Shown here: positions 1-11,459 of the stretch, in pieces
Numbering within the stretch: position 1 is the first letter of the stretch
Layout: the number at the start of each line of letters is the position of its first letter
From: Stenogyne calaminthoides
Taxonomy: Eukaryota > Streptophyta > Magnoliopsida > Lamiales > Lamiaceae
Assembly: GCA_037126765.1 (NCBI GenBank)
Contig: JBBCBC010000034.1
Coordinates: 20,768,691 to 20,832,690 of the forward strand
Reading direction: 5' to 3'
Length of the DNA: 64,000 nt
Program-made: the position numbers and the translations under genes
Notes under the pieces: model-generated
Databases searched by the model: none
The model's input: the letters and a program-made list of their open reading frames with translations, nothing else
What the model was told of the DNA's origin: nothing

Positions 1-418
1 ATTAAATATTTTCAACAGTTAGGTGAATCCATATTTTTCAAAATGGATACTCGTCATCCAAATTACCAACTGCGAGTTGCCAATCCAAGACGGCTGCTTC
101 TTAAAATTCATTAGTTGAATGTTATGGGCTTCATATTAACTTATTAGTCCATTATGCAAGATTAATGAATATTAGGCCAATAAACTAATCTATAATAAAT
201 ATATAAAAGTAGAAGTAGCTGTCCAAAATGTAAAATGTTACTGTAGCGCGTGAACTGTTACTCTCTCTGTCATGCAACCGTGCACTGCACACTCAATTTT
301 TCGCGTTGACAGTTTCAACTCAACAGCAGAGCATGACCAATTTGTATTTTAACATTATTACTTTTGCAGTATCTTTTAAAATATTTTTTTAATTCCAAAA
401 AGCATGCACACAGAACGA
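1..418. other. AT-rich flank, no gene recognised
   Basis: This stretch lies left of element A. It is AT-rich with no open reading frame of note and no resemblance I can name. The expected target duplication of element A (GTTAT, seen on its right side at 18944) is not present here, so the left edge of A is probably eroded. Confidence 0.6.
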
Positions 419-1567
419 TATAGAGGTACGTAAACACGTAATACATGTGCAGCGGAAATAAACAGTTCACCAACAACGAACAATTAATTGCATAATTAAA
501 TACGAGTAAACGTAAACATAATTCTTACAGTAATTCGTACACGGATTCCTCAACTATGGTATCCACGTGACAGTCGTTTACTAACTCGCACAGATCTGCC
601 AGCGTTGAATCCCCGAGATGAATTTGCTAGGAAAATTCTAACTTAGAGATTTTATGGAGAAATATGAATTCACGTATTATGAATTCTCAAGAGCTCATAT
701 ATATAGGGGAGGCTTAGCTTAAATCTTAAGCTAACCTTTATTAGGAAAAATTCTAATAAAATAAATCTCTTAGATTTATTTTCCACATATAAAGAATCTC
801 TACGGATTTAATTCCATGTATATCAAATCTCTACGAATTTGATTCCATTTATATTAAATCCTATAATAATAATATTCCATATATTATTATTGGGAATTCT
901 ATTTAATTAAATCTAATTTAATTAAATAGTAATAATATTCTCCATAAATTAAATATTAATATCCAATATAATATTTAATCAACCAACTATAATTAATAAA
1001 CAACCGTTACTTGTTGTGTGACCCATAAGCCCTCATATATCGAGCGATTAGTCAAACTAACGATCTTAATTGAACCCTAGACAATAAATTAGACATTTTC
1101 AATATATGAGGTACGTTGCGAGGAAATGTGCAACTACCTGTAACTGAAACATGGGCTATTACGATTTCCTCCTTTCATTCGCGAATACTCGATTAAGTCT
1201 TGAACATGATGAAGTGTCTATTCAAATAACTTAATCAATTTATCTCTAATCACTAATTGATCATGTATGTCACACTTAGCCACAAAGTCTAAGTTGACGT
1301 GCATCGACTGATGACTTAGATCCAATTATGATGAGAAGATGAGTATTCTCTCTAAATCCACATTGAGGAATGAATCATATTCTTGGCTCAACTACCACGC
1401 ATATGCACTTCGTGATGAACTCAATCCAAGCCATATCTACCCATAGACGGGTGCAAGCGTCGGTCATGGTCAAAGTTCATCATCCCACACATGTCATGCG
1501 TATTGACCTCAAGTCAAAGGAGTATCGCTTCACTCCAACTAACCGAGACATCCGTAGACACATATAA
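419..1567 (-). repeat. Element A 3' LTR, outer piece
   Basis: It matches 17388-18536 almost base for base, with scattered substitutions. The first eight bases of the intact right LTR (17380-17387) are not recognisable here, where CAGAACGA precedes TATAGAGG. A TATA-like ATATATATA lies at 697-705, read on the minus strand. The piece ends at TATAA, where element B begins. Confidence 0.93.
1563..1567. repeat. Left target duplication of element B
   Basis: TATAA here pairs with TATAT at 10808-10812. Removing element B and one copy rejoins element A's LTR exactly as in its intact LTR around 18532-18536. Confidence 0.8.
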
Positions 1568-3525
1568 TGTTGGGGTTATACTGGAAAGTATGCTTTTACT
1601 TTGTATAACCAAACTGAATTTCTTTCTTATTTACTGAAATAAATTATTTATCACTGATGCTTTAAATATCATTGAATGTTACATATATTTACTGCATAAC
1701 TGTTCAATAAATAATACGTGTTACATTGTAGTTAATTTAGTGATACCAGATCACAGAAGATTAAATTAACAGTTCCTTGTAACCAAAAGTACACCATTCA
1801 CGACCTAGATGGAAATGAACAATTCATCGTGAAAGGTTGAAGTGTAAGGCTCAGATTGGCTTGTCTTGACCAAGAGATTACACTAGTGCATGACTGATGC
1901 ACTGAATAGGACCTACAGGAGGACAAATTCTTCAACACTGAACTAGAAAGAATTAGACCTCAGTGGTTCGTTATTTCTTAATCTTCGTCCCTTGAATAGG
2001 ATCGCGTGTGGTTAGTAATTATTGCTTTGACTTATTACGGGTAGAGAATCAACGAAATTCAATACTTTATATATTGGGCAATATTATTTGTCACATGCGA
2101 TTGCTAAGATTTAATACGAAAAATCGTGTGCAAGTACGCTTGTTCGATTTGACCCCTTGGGAGGTTCATAAGATTTATCATACCAAATTTTGCAAGTGGA
2201 ACTAGTTTCCGGTATGGATAATAATGTTGAACCGTTCCTTAACCAAGGACAAAAGATATTAATTAATGGAAAGCTATTTCACTGGCTTGAATTAATTAAT
2301 GGGCTAGATAATCTTAAACACGGGAAATAATAACCGGGAGCTATATTAACAGTAATATGGGTTAAGATGGATAGTGCAATATTAATTATGTAGTGAGATT
2401 ACTTAATATTTTTGGGCTTGAATAATATTGTGGCTCAATATTAGATATTCAAAGTCCATTAGAAGGTCCAATCTTAATTCTCCTAAAGGCCCCTCAAGTA
2501 GCCCAAACATAATGTCCAGTAACTGAAAAAGGTGTTTAAAATAAAATAAATTATTGTTGCCTAATTTTCCTAAAAGTTTCGAAAATAATAAATAAAAGAG
2601 GGAGAAAGATTTTCTTTGAATTTTGTTATGGAATGTAGATAAGTATTTTTGGAATACAAGATTATCTCATTAAATTCAAGAAATCTCCCACTTGGTTATT
2701 TATTAAGCATATTTCGAAATTTATGAATAAATAAGGAGAGGAAAGATTTTCTTGATTTTGTTGAAAATATATTATGGAAGATATGTATTCTTGGAATACA
2801 AGAATATCTCATAAATACAAGAAGATCCAAATCTTGGATTCCTACTCCTTATTTTTCGAAAAATACCATAACAAGAGGAGTTAGGATTTTTGTGGAATAT
2901 TTAATTATGGAGAAAAGAATATATGTGATATATTCAAGATTTCTTGGAGATCAAGAAAAAGATTTTCCCATCTTTATTTCCACCTAAAATTTCGACCAAC
3001 CCCTCATTATAAATAGGGGATGAATGTTTCATCCCCAGTTGAACACGAAAATTGGTTTTTCGGAAAAATATCAGCGTCGATAAAATATCAAATATTTTGA
3101 AACGTCGACAGATTGTGTATTTTCGAAAAACCTCAATTGTGAGTATGCAATTCCATGCGTTGGAAAAATTAGAAATCCACAAAGGTGGTGCAACATAATT
3201 TTATTTTTCCTTTTCTTAAATTGTTCGCGAGTTCCTTCCACCGGATTGTTGAACAAGGGCAAGGGAATACTTGAGAAGGCTTTTTGGTGTGTTCGTGTGA
3301 ACGGGATCCATCTTCTCAATGGTTGTCACTCCGAGAGGTTAGTTCACATAAACCCGTAGCAATTCCGCATGCGCAGGATTTATGTGAACTGTTTATATGC
3401 ATGATTTGTTGTTGAATTATTATTTGAATTAATATAGGATTAATTCATGCTAGTAATAATTGTAAGAATTAAATTTGTATTTAAATATTCATCCCGAATA
3501 GATTCGGGCAATTAATTCCCCAACA
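1568..3525 (+). repeat. Element B 5' LTR
   Basis: This 1958-bp LTR runs from TGTTGGGGTTATACTGG to AATTCCCCAACA. TATAAATA at 3008-3015 is followed by AGGGG and is the likely core promoter, with transcription starting shortly downstream. Short frames inside it (1370-1567, 2008-2205, 2934-3319) are not conserved proteins. Confidence 0.95.
3008..3015 (+). promoter_or_regulatory. TATA box of element B 5' LTR
   Basis: TATAAATA in a CCTCATTATAAATAGGGG context. The same box is preserved in the right LTR at 10291-10298. Confidence 0.6.
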
Positions 3526-3527
3526 AC

Positions 3528-3540
3528 TGGTATCAAGAGC
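3528..3540 (+). promoter_or_regulatory. Primer-binding site of element B
   Basis: TGGTATCAAGAGC lies two bases after the 5' LTR. It differs from the usual TGGTATCAGAGC by one extra A, so it is a slightly degraded initiator Met-tRNA site. Confidence 0.85.
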
Positions 3541-5043
3541 CTCGGTTTCGGGCTCTGAGTTTTAAATTATAATTTAATTCGTTTTCATTAAATTTGAAAT
3601 TGGATAGTAGAATTGCTACATCTTTTTTGCAGGTATCCAATTTTCATGGTATTTGATGAATGTTCATATTTATGCATGCATATAATTTTTTTTTTTAATT
3701 CGATTCGTTCGAATTCGTTTTGCCTCGTGAGAAAATCCACGAGTAGATTAGGATTTATTTGATTCGTTCAATGTAATAGACTAGTCTAGATCTAGGTTTA
3801 TTTATTTTTTGTTAATAAATTGTAACCAGATCGGAAATGGAGGCGGAGACGAAGAATTAAAAGACGGGATCCAGAATCGGGTGCAAGCGGCGTGCACACG
3901 GGCGTGGGCGAGGCGGGGCGGGCGGGCAGCCGACGGATCAAAGCCGAGGCAGCCTCTTGCGGGGGGCGGTATCTTGATCTTGCGCGTGGGGGCCTTGTGA
4001 TGTGGGGCGGCGATGCGGGCGCAGGCGGGATTCGGCATGGGCGGGCGCACGGTGGTACGCGGTGCGCTTGCCGAGATCTCGCCGAAGGTATTAATGAGCA
4101 GCAATGTGCTTGGCGCTTTTAGGCGCGTCACGCACGAAAGCGCCGACGACACGGTTGGGGGAGTGCAAGGTGTGCACTTCGACCCGCGAGCTGGTCGATG
4201 ATGTGGCTTGACGAGGAGTTTTTTAAGACGGTCAAGTGGGAGGTTTTCGAGACGAACGATGAAGGCTATGAAGACGATTTCTCGAGATCAAGACATGACA
4301 AAAATTAACCGTGACAATATGATATATGTGCCCAATGTGTTTTTTTTTTTTGTTTTGATGTTTTGCATTTTTTTTGTGCTTATTTAAATTGTGTTTAAAT
4401 ATGCGATGCATGAGAAAATGATTTTTTTGAAAAATCTCACTTTCAAAAATTACTAAGTATGCTTAAACAATTAATTGACAATTTTATTTCGGATAATAAA
4501 ATTAAATTAATTTTGACCTCCATGATTTATTTATTTATGAATTCTTTTGGAGAAATTCCCCCCACGGGACGGTCAAAAGATAGCTTTCACATGAATAAAT
4601 TCCAAATGGATGATTGTGGATTATTACTAGTGCCGACGATGACCCTCCCCACGAGGCTCGTTCAAAGCGAAATAATAATTCTGTATTTAATCATGGTTAT
4701 TACTTAGGTATAAAATTGATATGCATATACTTCCCCGAAGTCCCTGTCAATTTTATATTGGTCAAGTGGGAGCCAACTATTAATCTGGATATTAAAGGTT
4801 TGTAACTGTTCTTGTTTGTAACCTGCTTGAATGTGTTTAAATAATGACACACCCCACGTGGCTTATTTAAACTGTTTTGAGATGTTGGCTGATGCATGTT
4901 CATATTTTTTTTGAGATTTTAATATGATACATGTGATCAAACCTTGTGATATATTTGTGCTTATGCATATAGTTATTTATTTCAGTTCAGCATGTCGTAA
5001 CCTTTTAATCCACTGCTATTATACTTAAAGTCAATAGAATAAG
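3541..5043 (+). other. Element B leader with GC-rich island
   Basis: Non-coding leader between primer site and gag. About 3840-4210 is strongly GC-rich (for example GAGGCGGGGCGGGCGGGC) inside an otherwise AT-rich element. The open frames at 3802-4201 exist on both strands and in overlapping frames, so they reflect composition rather than coding. The remainder, 4210-5043, is AT-rich with no coding signal. Confidence 0.7.
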
Positions 5044-5640
5044 TATGGAAACTATATTGATTGGAAACGAAAAATTATAATTGTCCTAACTGCACAAAAG
5101 CACAAGTGGATTCTTGACACACCAAAATCAGATGAGCCAACTGACGAGTCAAAAATACGGGACTCGTCAGATCACCTTGCGAGAGATGTCGTCGCTGAAA
5201 ATGGTGGAGGGCAAACCCGTAAGGGATTACATCCTCAAAATTGATGGCCCATCTGAACAAACTTGAGGTTCTGAGTGCAGATTATAATCTGGAGACTCAG
5301 ATAAATTTGATACTTCACTCTCTGCCCAAAAGTTTTTGAGCATTTTGGCCTCGTTAGCTGATTTGTTGCAAGCTTTGGTCTCGGCAGAGATGTTGATGGG
5401 GCACCAAACTCAAGCTTTGAACGACAAGTGGTCCATCTTCATCTTCTAGGCCAAGGGTAGGCAAGAAGAAGAAGAGAACCAAAAGCCATAAGCAATAAAA
5501 CTCAATTGTTGCCAAGGGCAATGGTAAGATGAGGAATGCTTGTGGTGTCAAGGAAAATCCAAAGAGGAAGTGCTTCAACAACAGTAAGGACAATGGAGGT
5601 TTGACTGTTCCAACCCCAAAAGGGCCGAAAGAAAGGTAAT
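5044..5640 (+). pseudogene. Element B gag remnant
   Basis: Fragments of a copia gag in different frames. YGNYIDWKRKIIIVLTAQKH, followed by KWILDTPKSDEP, starts at about 5044 and matches the N-terminal capsid region. MVEGKPVRDYILKIDG from 5201 and LILHSLPKSF near 5310 match the middle of UBN2-type gag. The zinc-knuckle zone near 5560-5620 is reduced to KCFNNSKDNGG with the second cysteine lost. Several indels and stops make it non-functional. The nearby minus-strand frame (5354-5650) is a shadow. Confidence 0.75.
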
Positions 5641-5691
5641 TCTCACGCACTAGTTGTTGAAACTTGTTTAGCGGCGTATACTTCTCATTCG

Positions 5692-8600
5692 TGGGTAGTT
5701 GATACTGGATCCACTGATCATGTTTGCTTCATGGGTTCAAGCGGACCCGACAACTTAGTAGGAGTGAGATCCTTATCACACTGGGCGATGCTACGAGAGT
5801 GGCAGCTGAAGCAGTGGGAGAAGTGCACCTGTCTTTTGAAGACAAAATTTTAATTTTAAGAGATGTTCTTTACGTTCATAGTTTTAGAAAGAATTTAATT
5901 TCAGTTCTAAACTTTACCTTGATGGATATTCGGTTACTTTTGATAAAGTTGTTACCATTTCTCTTTATGATAAATTTATCTGTCATGGAACGTTGTTGAA
6001 TAATCTCTATACAATTAACAGTGCACACCACTCACGAAATGCATCCTATAACACTTCAACTGTTTCCGATAAAAGAAAACGTTCATCAGACGTGAACGAG
6101 ACACTTCTATGGCATCTAAGATTGGGACATATTAATCCAAAGAGGATCCAAAGGTTGGTAGAAGACGGTTCACTGGAGTCTCTCCAAGTTGAACCAATCC
6201 CAACCTGCGAATCATGTTTGGAAGGTAAAGTGACCAAGAGGGCATTCGGAGCCAAGGGGAATAGAGCCAAAGAAGTGTTAGAAATCGTTCCCACAGACAT
6301 ATGTGGTCCAATGTCAATCAAAGCAAGAGGAGGTTATGAGTATTTCGTCACTTTTATTGATGATTACTCAAGGTACGGCTATATTTTCCTTATGAAGCAT
6401 AAATCTGAGACTTTTGACAAATTCAAAGAATTTAAGGCTCAAGCAGAGAATCATAGGGAAAAACGTATCAAGTCTCTACGATCCGATCGTGGAGGCGAGT
6501 ACCTCAGGGATGATTTTTGAACTACTTGTCAGATGAAGGGATTGTATCCCAGCTAACTGCACCCGGAACCCCTCAACAAAACGGGGTTGCAGAGCGAAGA
6601 AACATAACTCTTTTAGAAATGGTTAGATCAATGATGAGTTATGCGGATCTACCCAAGTCGTTCTGGGGTCATGCCTTGGAAACAACAGCTTACATTCTGA
6701 ACTTGATGCCATCCAAATCGGTTCCCAAAACTCCCAAAGAATTGTGGACCGGGCTCAAGCCCAGTTTGAGACACATGAGAATTTGGGGGTGTCCAGCCTA
6801 CGTGTTGGACAAGGAAGCCGGAAAATTGGATCCTCGATCAAAATTAAGGTTGTTTATAGGATACCCCGAGGGAACAAAATGGTGTATGTTCTATGGTCCC
6901 GAAGATCAAAAGGTGGTAATAAGCACCCACTTTTGATTTTTGAAAGAAGACTATATGAACGAAAGGAGACCCAGAAGTGAGATTACCTTAAATGAGCTAA
7001 GGGGGCTATCCTCAGTGCCAACTATACAAGATGACATACCAAACGACACACTTACACAATCGGAACCTCGTCGTAGTGGGAGGGTTGTGAGACAGCCCGA
7101 GAGATTCATGGGGATAGGAGAGTCCTCGGACTTGATTCCCGAACAAGACGAATTAGACCCATGGACATATGACGAGGCAATCCAAGACAAGGATGCAGTT
7201 TCTTGGCAAACATCAATGAAAGTCGAAATGGGTTCTATGGATCATAACAGAGTGTGGGAGATAGTCGAACCACTTAATGGGGTCAAACCCATTGGTTGCA
7301 AGTGGGTATACAAGAGAAAAAGAGGACTGGATGGGAAGGTGGAAACCTTCAAGGCAAGACTTGTGGCTAAAGGTTATACTCAGAAAGAAGGGATCGACTA
7401 TGAGGAAACTTTTTCGCCTGTAGCAATGCTCAAGTCCATCCGAATTCTCTTGTCGATTGTTGTGCATCTTGACTTTGAAATCTGGCAAATGGATGTCAAG
7501 ACGGCTTTCCTTAACGGAAGTCTTGATGAAGAAATCTATATGCAACAACCCCAAGGCTTCATTGAAAAAGGCCAATAACACCTAGTTTGTAAGCTCAAGA
7601 AGTCCATTTACGGACTCAAACAAGCATCCAGAGCTTGGAACCAATGTTTTGATCAAGTAATAAAGTCTTATGGGTTTGATCAAAATGAGTTCGAAAGTTG
7701 TGTGTACAAAAAGCGTGTCGGAACTGCATTGGTATTCTTAGTACTATACGTAGACGACATTCTGCTCATCGGGAACGATGTAAAGGTGTTATCAAATGTA
7801 AGGGCATGGCTTTCAAAACAGTTTGATATGAAGGACTTAGGGAAAGCCGGGCACATCCTTAGGATCAAGATTACTCGAGATCGCAAGAAAAGGATGATAG
7901 GCTTATCGCAAGCTTCATACATAGACACTGTCTTGAAGCGATTCAGCATGCAGGATTCCAAGAAAGGCTTCGTACCTTTCAGACATGGAGTCCATCTATC
8001 TAAGGAAATGTGCCCTAAGACACAAAAGGAGATAGATGATATGAAAGGCATTCCTTATGCTTCGGCTGTCGGAAGCCTTATGTATGCAATGCTGTGCACG
8101 AGACCGGATATCTACTTTGTCGTTGGCATGGTGGCAAGATATCAAAGTAACACGGGGAAAGAACATTGGACGGCAGTTAAAAACATTTTGAAGTATCTGA
8201 AAAGAACTCGAGATAGAATGTTGGTTTATCAGTCAGATAGTCTAATCCCCATCAGCTACACGGACTCAGATTTCCAATCAGACTTAGATTCCAGAAAATC
8301 TACCTCCGGTAGTGTGTTTTGCATGGGGGGAGGAGTCATGACATGGAGAAGCGTTAAGCAAAAATGCATCGCCGATTCTACCATGGAAGCCGAATATGTA
8401 GCTGCTTGCGAGGCAGCGAAAGAAGCGGTTTGGCTCAAGAACTTCCTAGTGGACTTGGATGTAGTTCCGAATTTGCCCAGCACAATCACTGTTTATTGTG
8501 ATAATGCCGGAGCAGTTGCAAATTCAAGGGAACCAAGAGCTCACAAGGCCAGCAAACACATTGAAAGGAAATACCATTTTATACGAGAAATCGTTAAGAG

Positions 8601-8733
8601 AGGAGATATAGAGGTGGCAAAGATCGCGTCAGAAGATAACCTAGCAGATCCATTCACAAATGGTCTGCCTCAGAATACATTCGAGAGACATGTGGAAGGA
8701 ATGGGTGTCCAGACCATTGCCAATCTGCTTTGA
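5692..8733 (+). pseudogene. Element B pol: PR-IN-RT-RNase H, nearly intact but broken
   Basis: Protease begins WVVDTGSTDHVC at 5692 and then shifts frame near 5735. The frame from 5993 has the integrase zinc site (LLWHLRLGH, then CESCLEGKV) and core residues TDICGP and RSDRGGEYL. At 6518-6520 one T missing from a T run gives a premature stop. The rest of the core (PQQNGVAERRN) continues from 6517 in another frame. Stops at 6934-6936 (TGA) and 7576-7578 (TAA) interrupt otherwise continuous sequence up to 8733. RT has the complete YVDDILLIGND box, and RNase H has YTDSDF, MEAEY and CDNAG. It ends at a TGA next to a polypurine-like motif. Apart from the protease-zone shift the visible lesions are few. 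Confidence 0.93.
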
Positions 8734-8839
8734 GTATAAGTGGGAGATATTATTAGGTTCGTGTAGGTGACATTAGATGTCACGTATTAGGAACTACACG
8801 AGACATGATGTAGTATACTTAAAAGCAGACTTTGAGTAT

Positions 8840-8850
8840 AAGTGGGAGAT
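8840..8850 (+). promoter_or_regulatory. Polypurine tract of element B
   Basis: AAGTGGGAGAT directly abuts the right LTR (TGTTGGGG at 8851). The same 20-base context, TTTGAGTATAAGTGGGAGAT, also occurs about 102 bases upstream, overlapping the pol stop codon. Confidence 0.85.
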
Positions 8851-10807
8851 TGTTGGGGTTATACTGGAAAGTATGCTTTTACTTTGTATAGCCAAACTGA
8901 ATTTATGTCTTATTTACTGAAATAAATTATTTATCACTGATGCTTTAAATATCATTGAATGTTACATATATTTACTGCATAACTGTTCAATAAATAGTAC
9001 GTGATACATTGTAGTTAATTTAGTGATACCAGATCACAGAAGATTAAATTAACAGTTCCTTGTAACCAAAAGTTCACCATTCATGACCTAGATGAAAATG
9101 AGCAATCCATCATGAAAGGTTGAGGTGTAAGACTCAGATTGGCTTGTCTTGACCAAGAGATTACACTAATGCATGACTGATGCACTGAATAGGACCTACA
9201 TGAGGACAAATTCTTCAGCACTGAACTAGGAAGAATTAGACCTCAGTGGTTCGTTATTTCTTAATCTTCGTCCCTTAAATAGGATCGCGTGTGGTTAGTA
9301 ATTATTGCTTTGACTTATTACGGGTAGAGAATCAACGAGATTCAATACTTTATATCTTGGGAAATATTATTGGTCACATGTGATTGCTAAGATTTAATAC
9401 GAAGAATCGTGTGCAAGTACGCTTGTTCGATTTGCCTCCTTGGGAGGTTCATAAGATTTATCATACCAAATCTTGCAAGTGGAATTAGTTTCCGGTATGG
9501 ATAATAATGTTGAACTGTTCCTTAACCAAGGACAAAAGATATTAATTAATGGAAAGTTATTTCAGTGGCTTGAATTAATTAATAGACTAGATAATCTTAA
9601 ACACGGGAAATAATAATTGGGAGCCATATTAACAGTAATATGGGTTAAGATGGATAGTGCAATATTAATTATGTAGTGGGATTAATTAATATTTATGGGC
9701 TTGAATAATATTGTGGCTCAATATTAGATATTCAAAGTCCATTAGAAGGTCCAATCTTAATTCTCCTAAAGGCCCCTCAAGTAGCCCAAACATAATGTCC
9801 AGTAACTGAAAAAGGTGTTTAAAATAAAATAAATTATTGTTGTCTAATTTTCCTAAAAATTTCGAAAATAATAAATAAAAGAGGGAGAAAGATTTTCTTT
9901 GAATTTTGTTACGGAATGTAGATAAGTATTCTTGGAATACAAGATTATCTCATTAAATTCAAGAAATCTCCCACTTGGTTATTTATTAAGCATATTTCGA
10001 AATTTATGAATAAATAAGGAGAGGAAAGATTTTCTTGATTTTCTTGAAAATATACTATGGAAGATATGTATTCTTGGAATACAAGAATATCTCATAAATT
10101 CAAGAAGATCCAAATCTTGGATTCCTACTCCTTATTTTTCGAAAAATATCATAACAAGAGGAGTTGGGATTTTTGTGGAATATTTAATTATGGAGAAAAG
10201 AATATATGGGATATATTCAAGATTTCTTGGAGATCAAGAAAAAGATTTTCCCATCTTTATTTCCACCTAAAATTTCGACCAACCCCTAATTATAAATAGG
10301 GGATGAATGTTTCATCCCCAGTTGAACACGAAAATTGGATTTTCGGAAAAATATCAGCGTCGATAAAATATCAAATATTTTGAAACATCGACAGATTGTG
10401 TATTTTCGAAAAACCTCAATTGTGAGTATGCAATTCCATGTGTTGGAAAATTAGAAATCCACAAAGGTGTTGCAACATAATTTTATTTTTCCTTTTGTGA
10501 AATTGTTCACGAGTTCCTTCCACCGGATTGTTGAACAAGGGCAAGGGAATACTTGAGAAGGCTTTTTGGTGTGTTCGTGTGAACGGGATCCATCTTCTCA
10601 ACCGTTGTCACTCCGAGAGGTTATTTCACATAAACCCGTAGCAATTCCGCATGCGTAGGATTTATGTGAACTGTTTATATGCGTGATTTGTTGTTGAATT
10701 ATTATTTGAATTAATATAGGATTAATTCATGCTAGTAATAATTGTTAGAATTAAATTTGTATTTAAATATTCATCTCGAATAGATCCGGGCAATTAATTC
10801 CCCAACA
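8851..10807 (+). repeat. Element B 3' LTR
   Basis: This 1957-bp LTR matches 1568-3525 along its whole length, with scattered substitutions, mostly transitions. It keeps the TATAAATA box at 10291-10298 and ends CCCCAACA. Confidence 0.95.
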
Positions 10808-11225
10808 TATATTGGAACTACATCAAACGGTTTCTCGGATGGGTATACCAATACCCTCTAAGGTATTTGTGCATCCATCATGACATACCTAGTATCTCGT
10901 AGTAAGTGAGATCTTACTACACTCTCTAAGAGTATGATGCAGATCGCACACCAATCTCCATTGCATCATCAATATCCCATTCTTGATGATCCTTGATCGG
11001 GGCTATTTGAGAATCATGCTTAAGTCATCTGAGTTCTCACAACCTCAATGACAGCAATGACTCATGGGAACACTTGCATGAATAAATGCAAACAATCAAA
11101 CATAATATTCAAACAAGTGTATTGTCATACATTAATATTAAATGAACTATAATATTAAATCAAACTGAATATCATCTAGTATTATGTTCTTACAATAGAT
11201 TGTCTCTAGGACACTAACACTAACA
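10808..11225 (-). repeat. Element A 3' LTR, inner piece
   Basis: This continues the LTR interrupted at 1567 and matches 18532-18943. It begins with TATAT, the right copy of element B's target duplication, and ends in CTAACACTAACA, next to A's polypurine tract. Confidence 0.93.
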
Positions 11226-11240
11226 ATCTCCCACTTGGAC
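11226..11240 (-). promoter_or_regulatory. Polypurine tract of element A
   Basis: Read on the minus strand this is a purine run containing AAGTGGGAGAT directly before the 3' LTR, the expected primer position for plus-strand DNA synthesis. The same motif precedes the 3' LTR of element B. Confidence 0.75.
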
Positions 11241-11459
11241 TAGAGTCAATCAACTATATGTCTAAACCCCTAGACCATCAAATGTCTAGTATGTACATTA
11301 ACACTCAGTGTTTTGGTGAAATGATCTTCCAAATTAAATATGTGGAAATGCATTTTAATTCTATTTCTCCTATCCTTATGATCTCTCAGATCAAATGATA
11401 AGTCTGGGTACATGCTCGTTTATGCTTGTTGATCTCGGTTCATTTGCTTACGCAATCGC

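Larger units (their letters stand above)
1568..10807 (+). mobile_element. Element B: Ty1/copia LTR retrotransposon nested in element A's LTR
   Basis: A complete plus-strand copia element of about 9.2 kb with LTRs 1568-3525 and 8851-10807, a Met-tRNA primer site, gag remnant, pol and polypurine tract. It sits in element A's 3' LTR. The flanks are TATAA (1563-1567) and TATAT (10808-10812). The uninterrupted copy of A's LTR reads TATAG at the same place (18532-18536), so the 5-bp duplication is supported with one later substitution. The LTR copies differ mainly by scattered transitions. Gag is badly decayed, but pol is broken by only a few lesions. Confidence 0.95.

Noticed and set aside
305..325. 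Short similarity (TCAACAGCAGAGCAT) between the left flank and 19858-19872
   Set aside because: Only about 15 identical bases without extended alignment; it cannot be separated from chance.
3802..4201. Overlapping open frames on both strands in the GC-rich block of B
   Set aside because: They overlap in several frames, lack family features, and are expected from GC-rich sequence with few stops.
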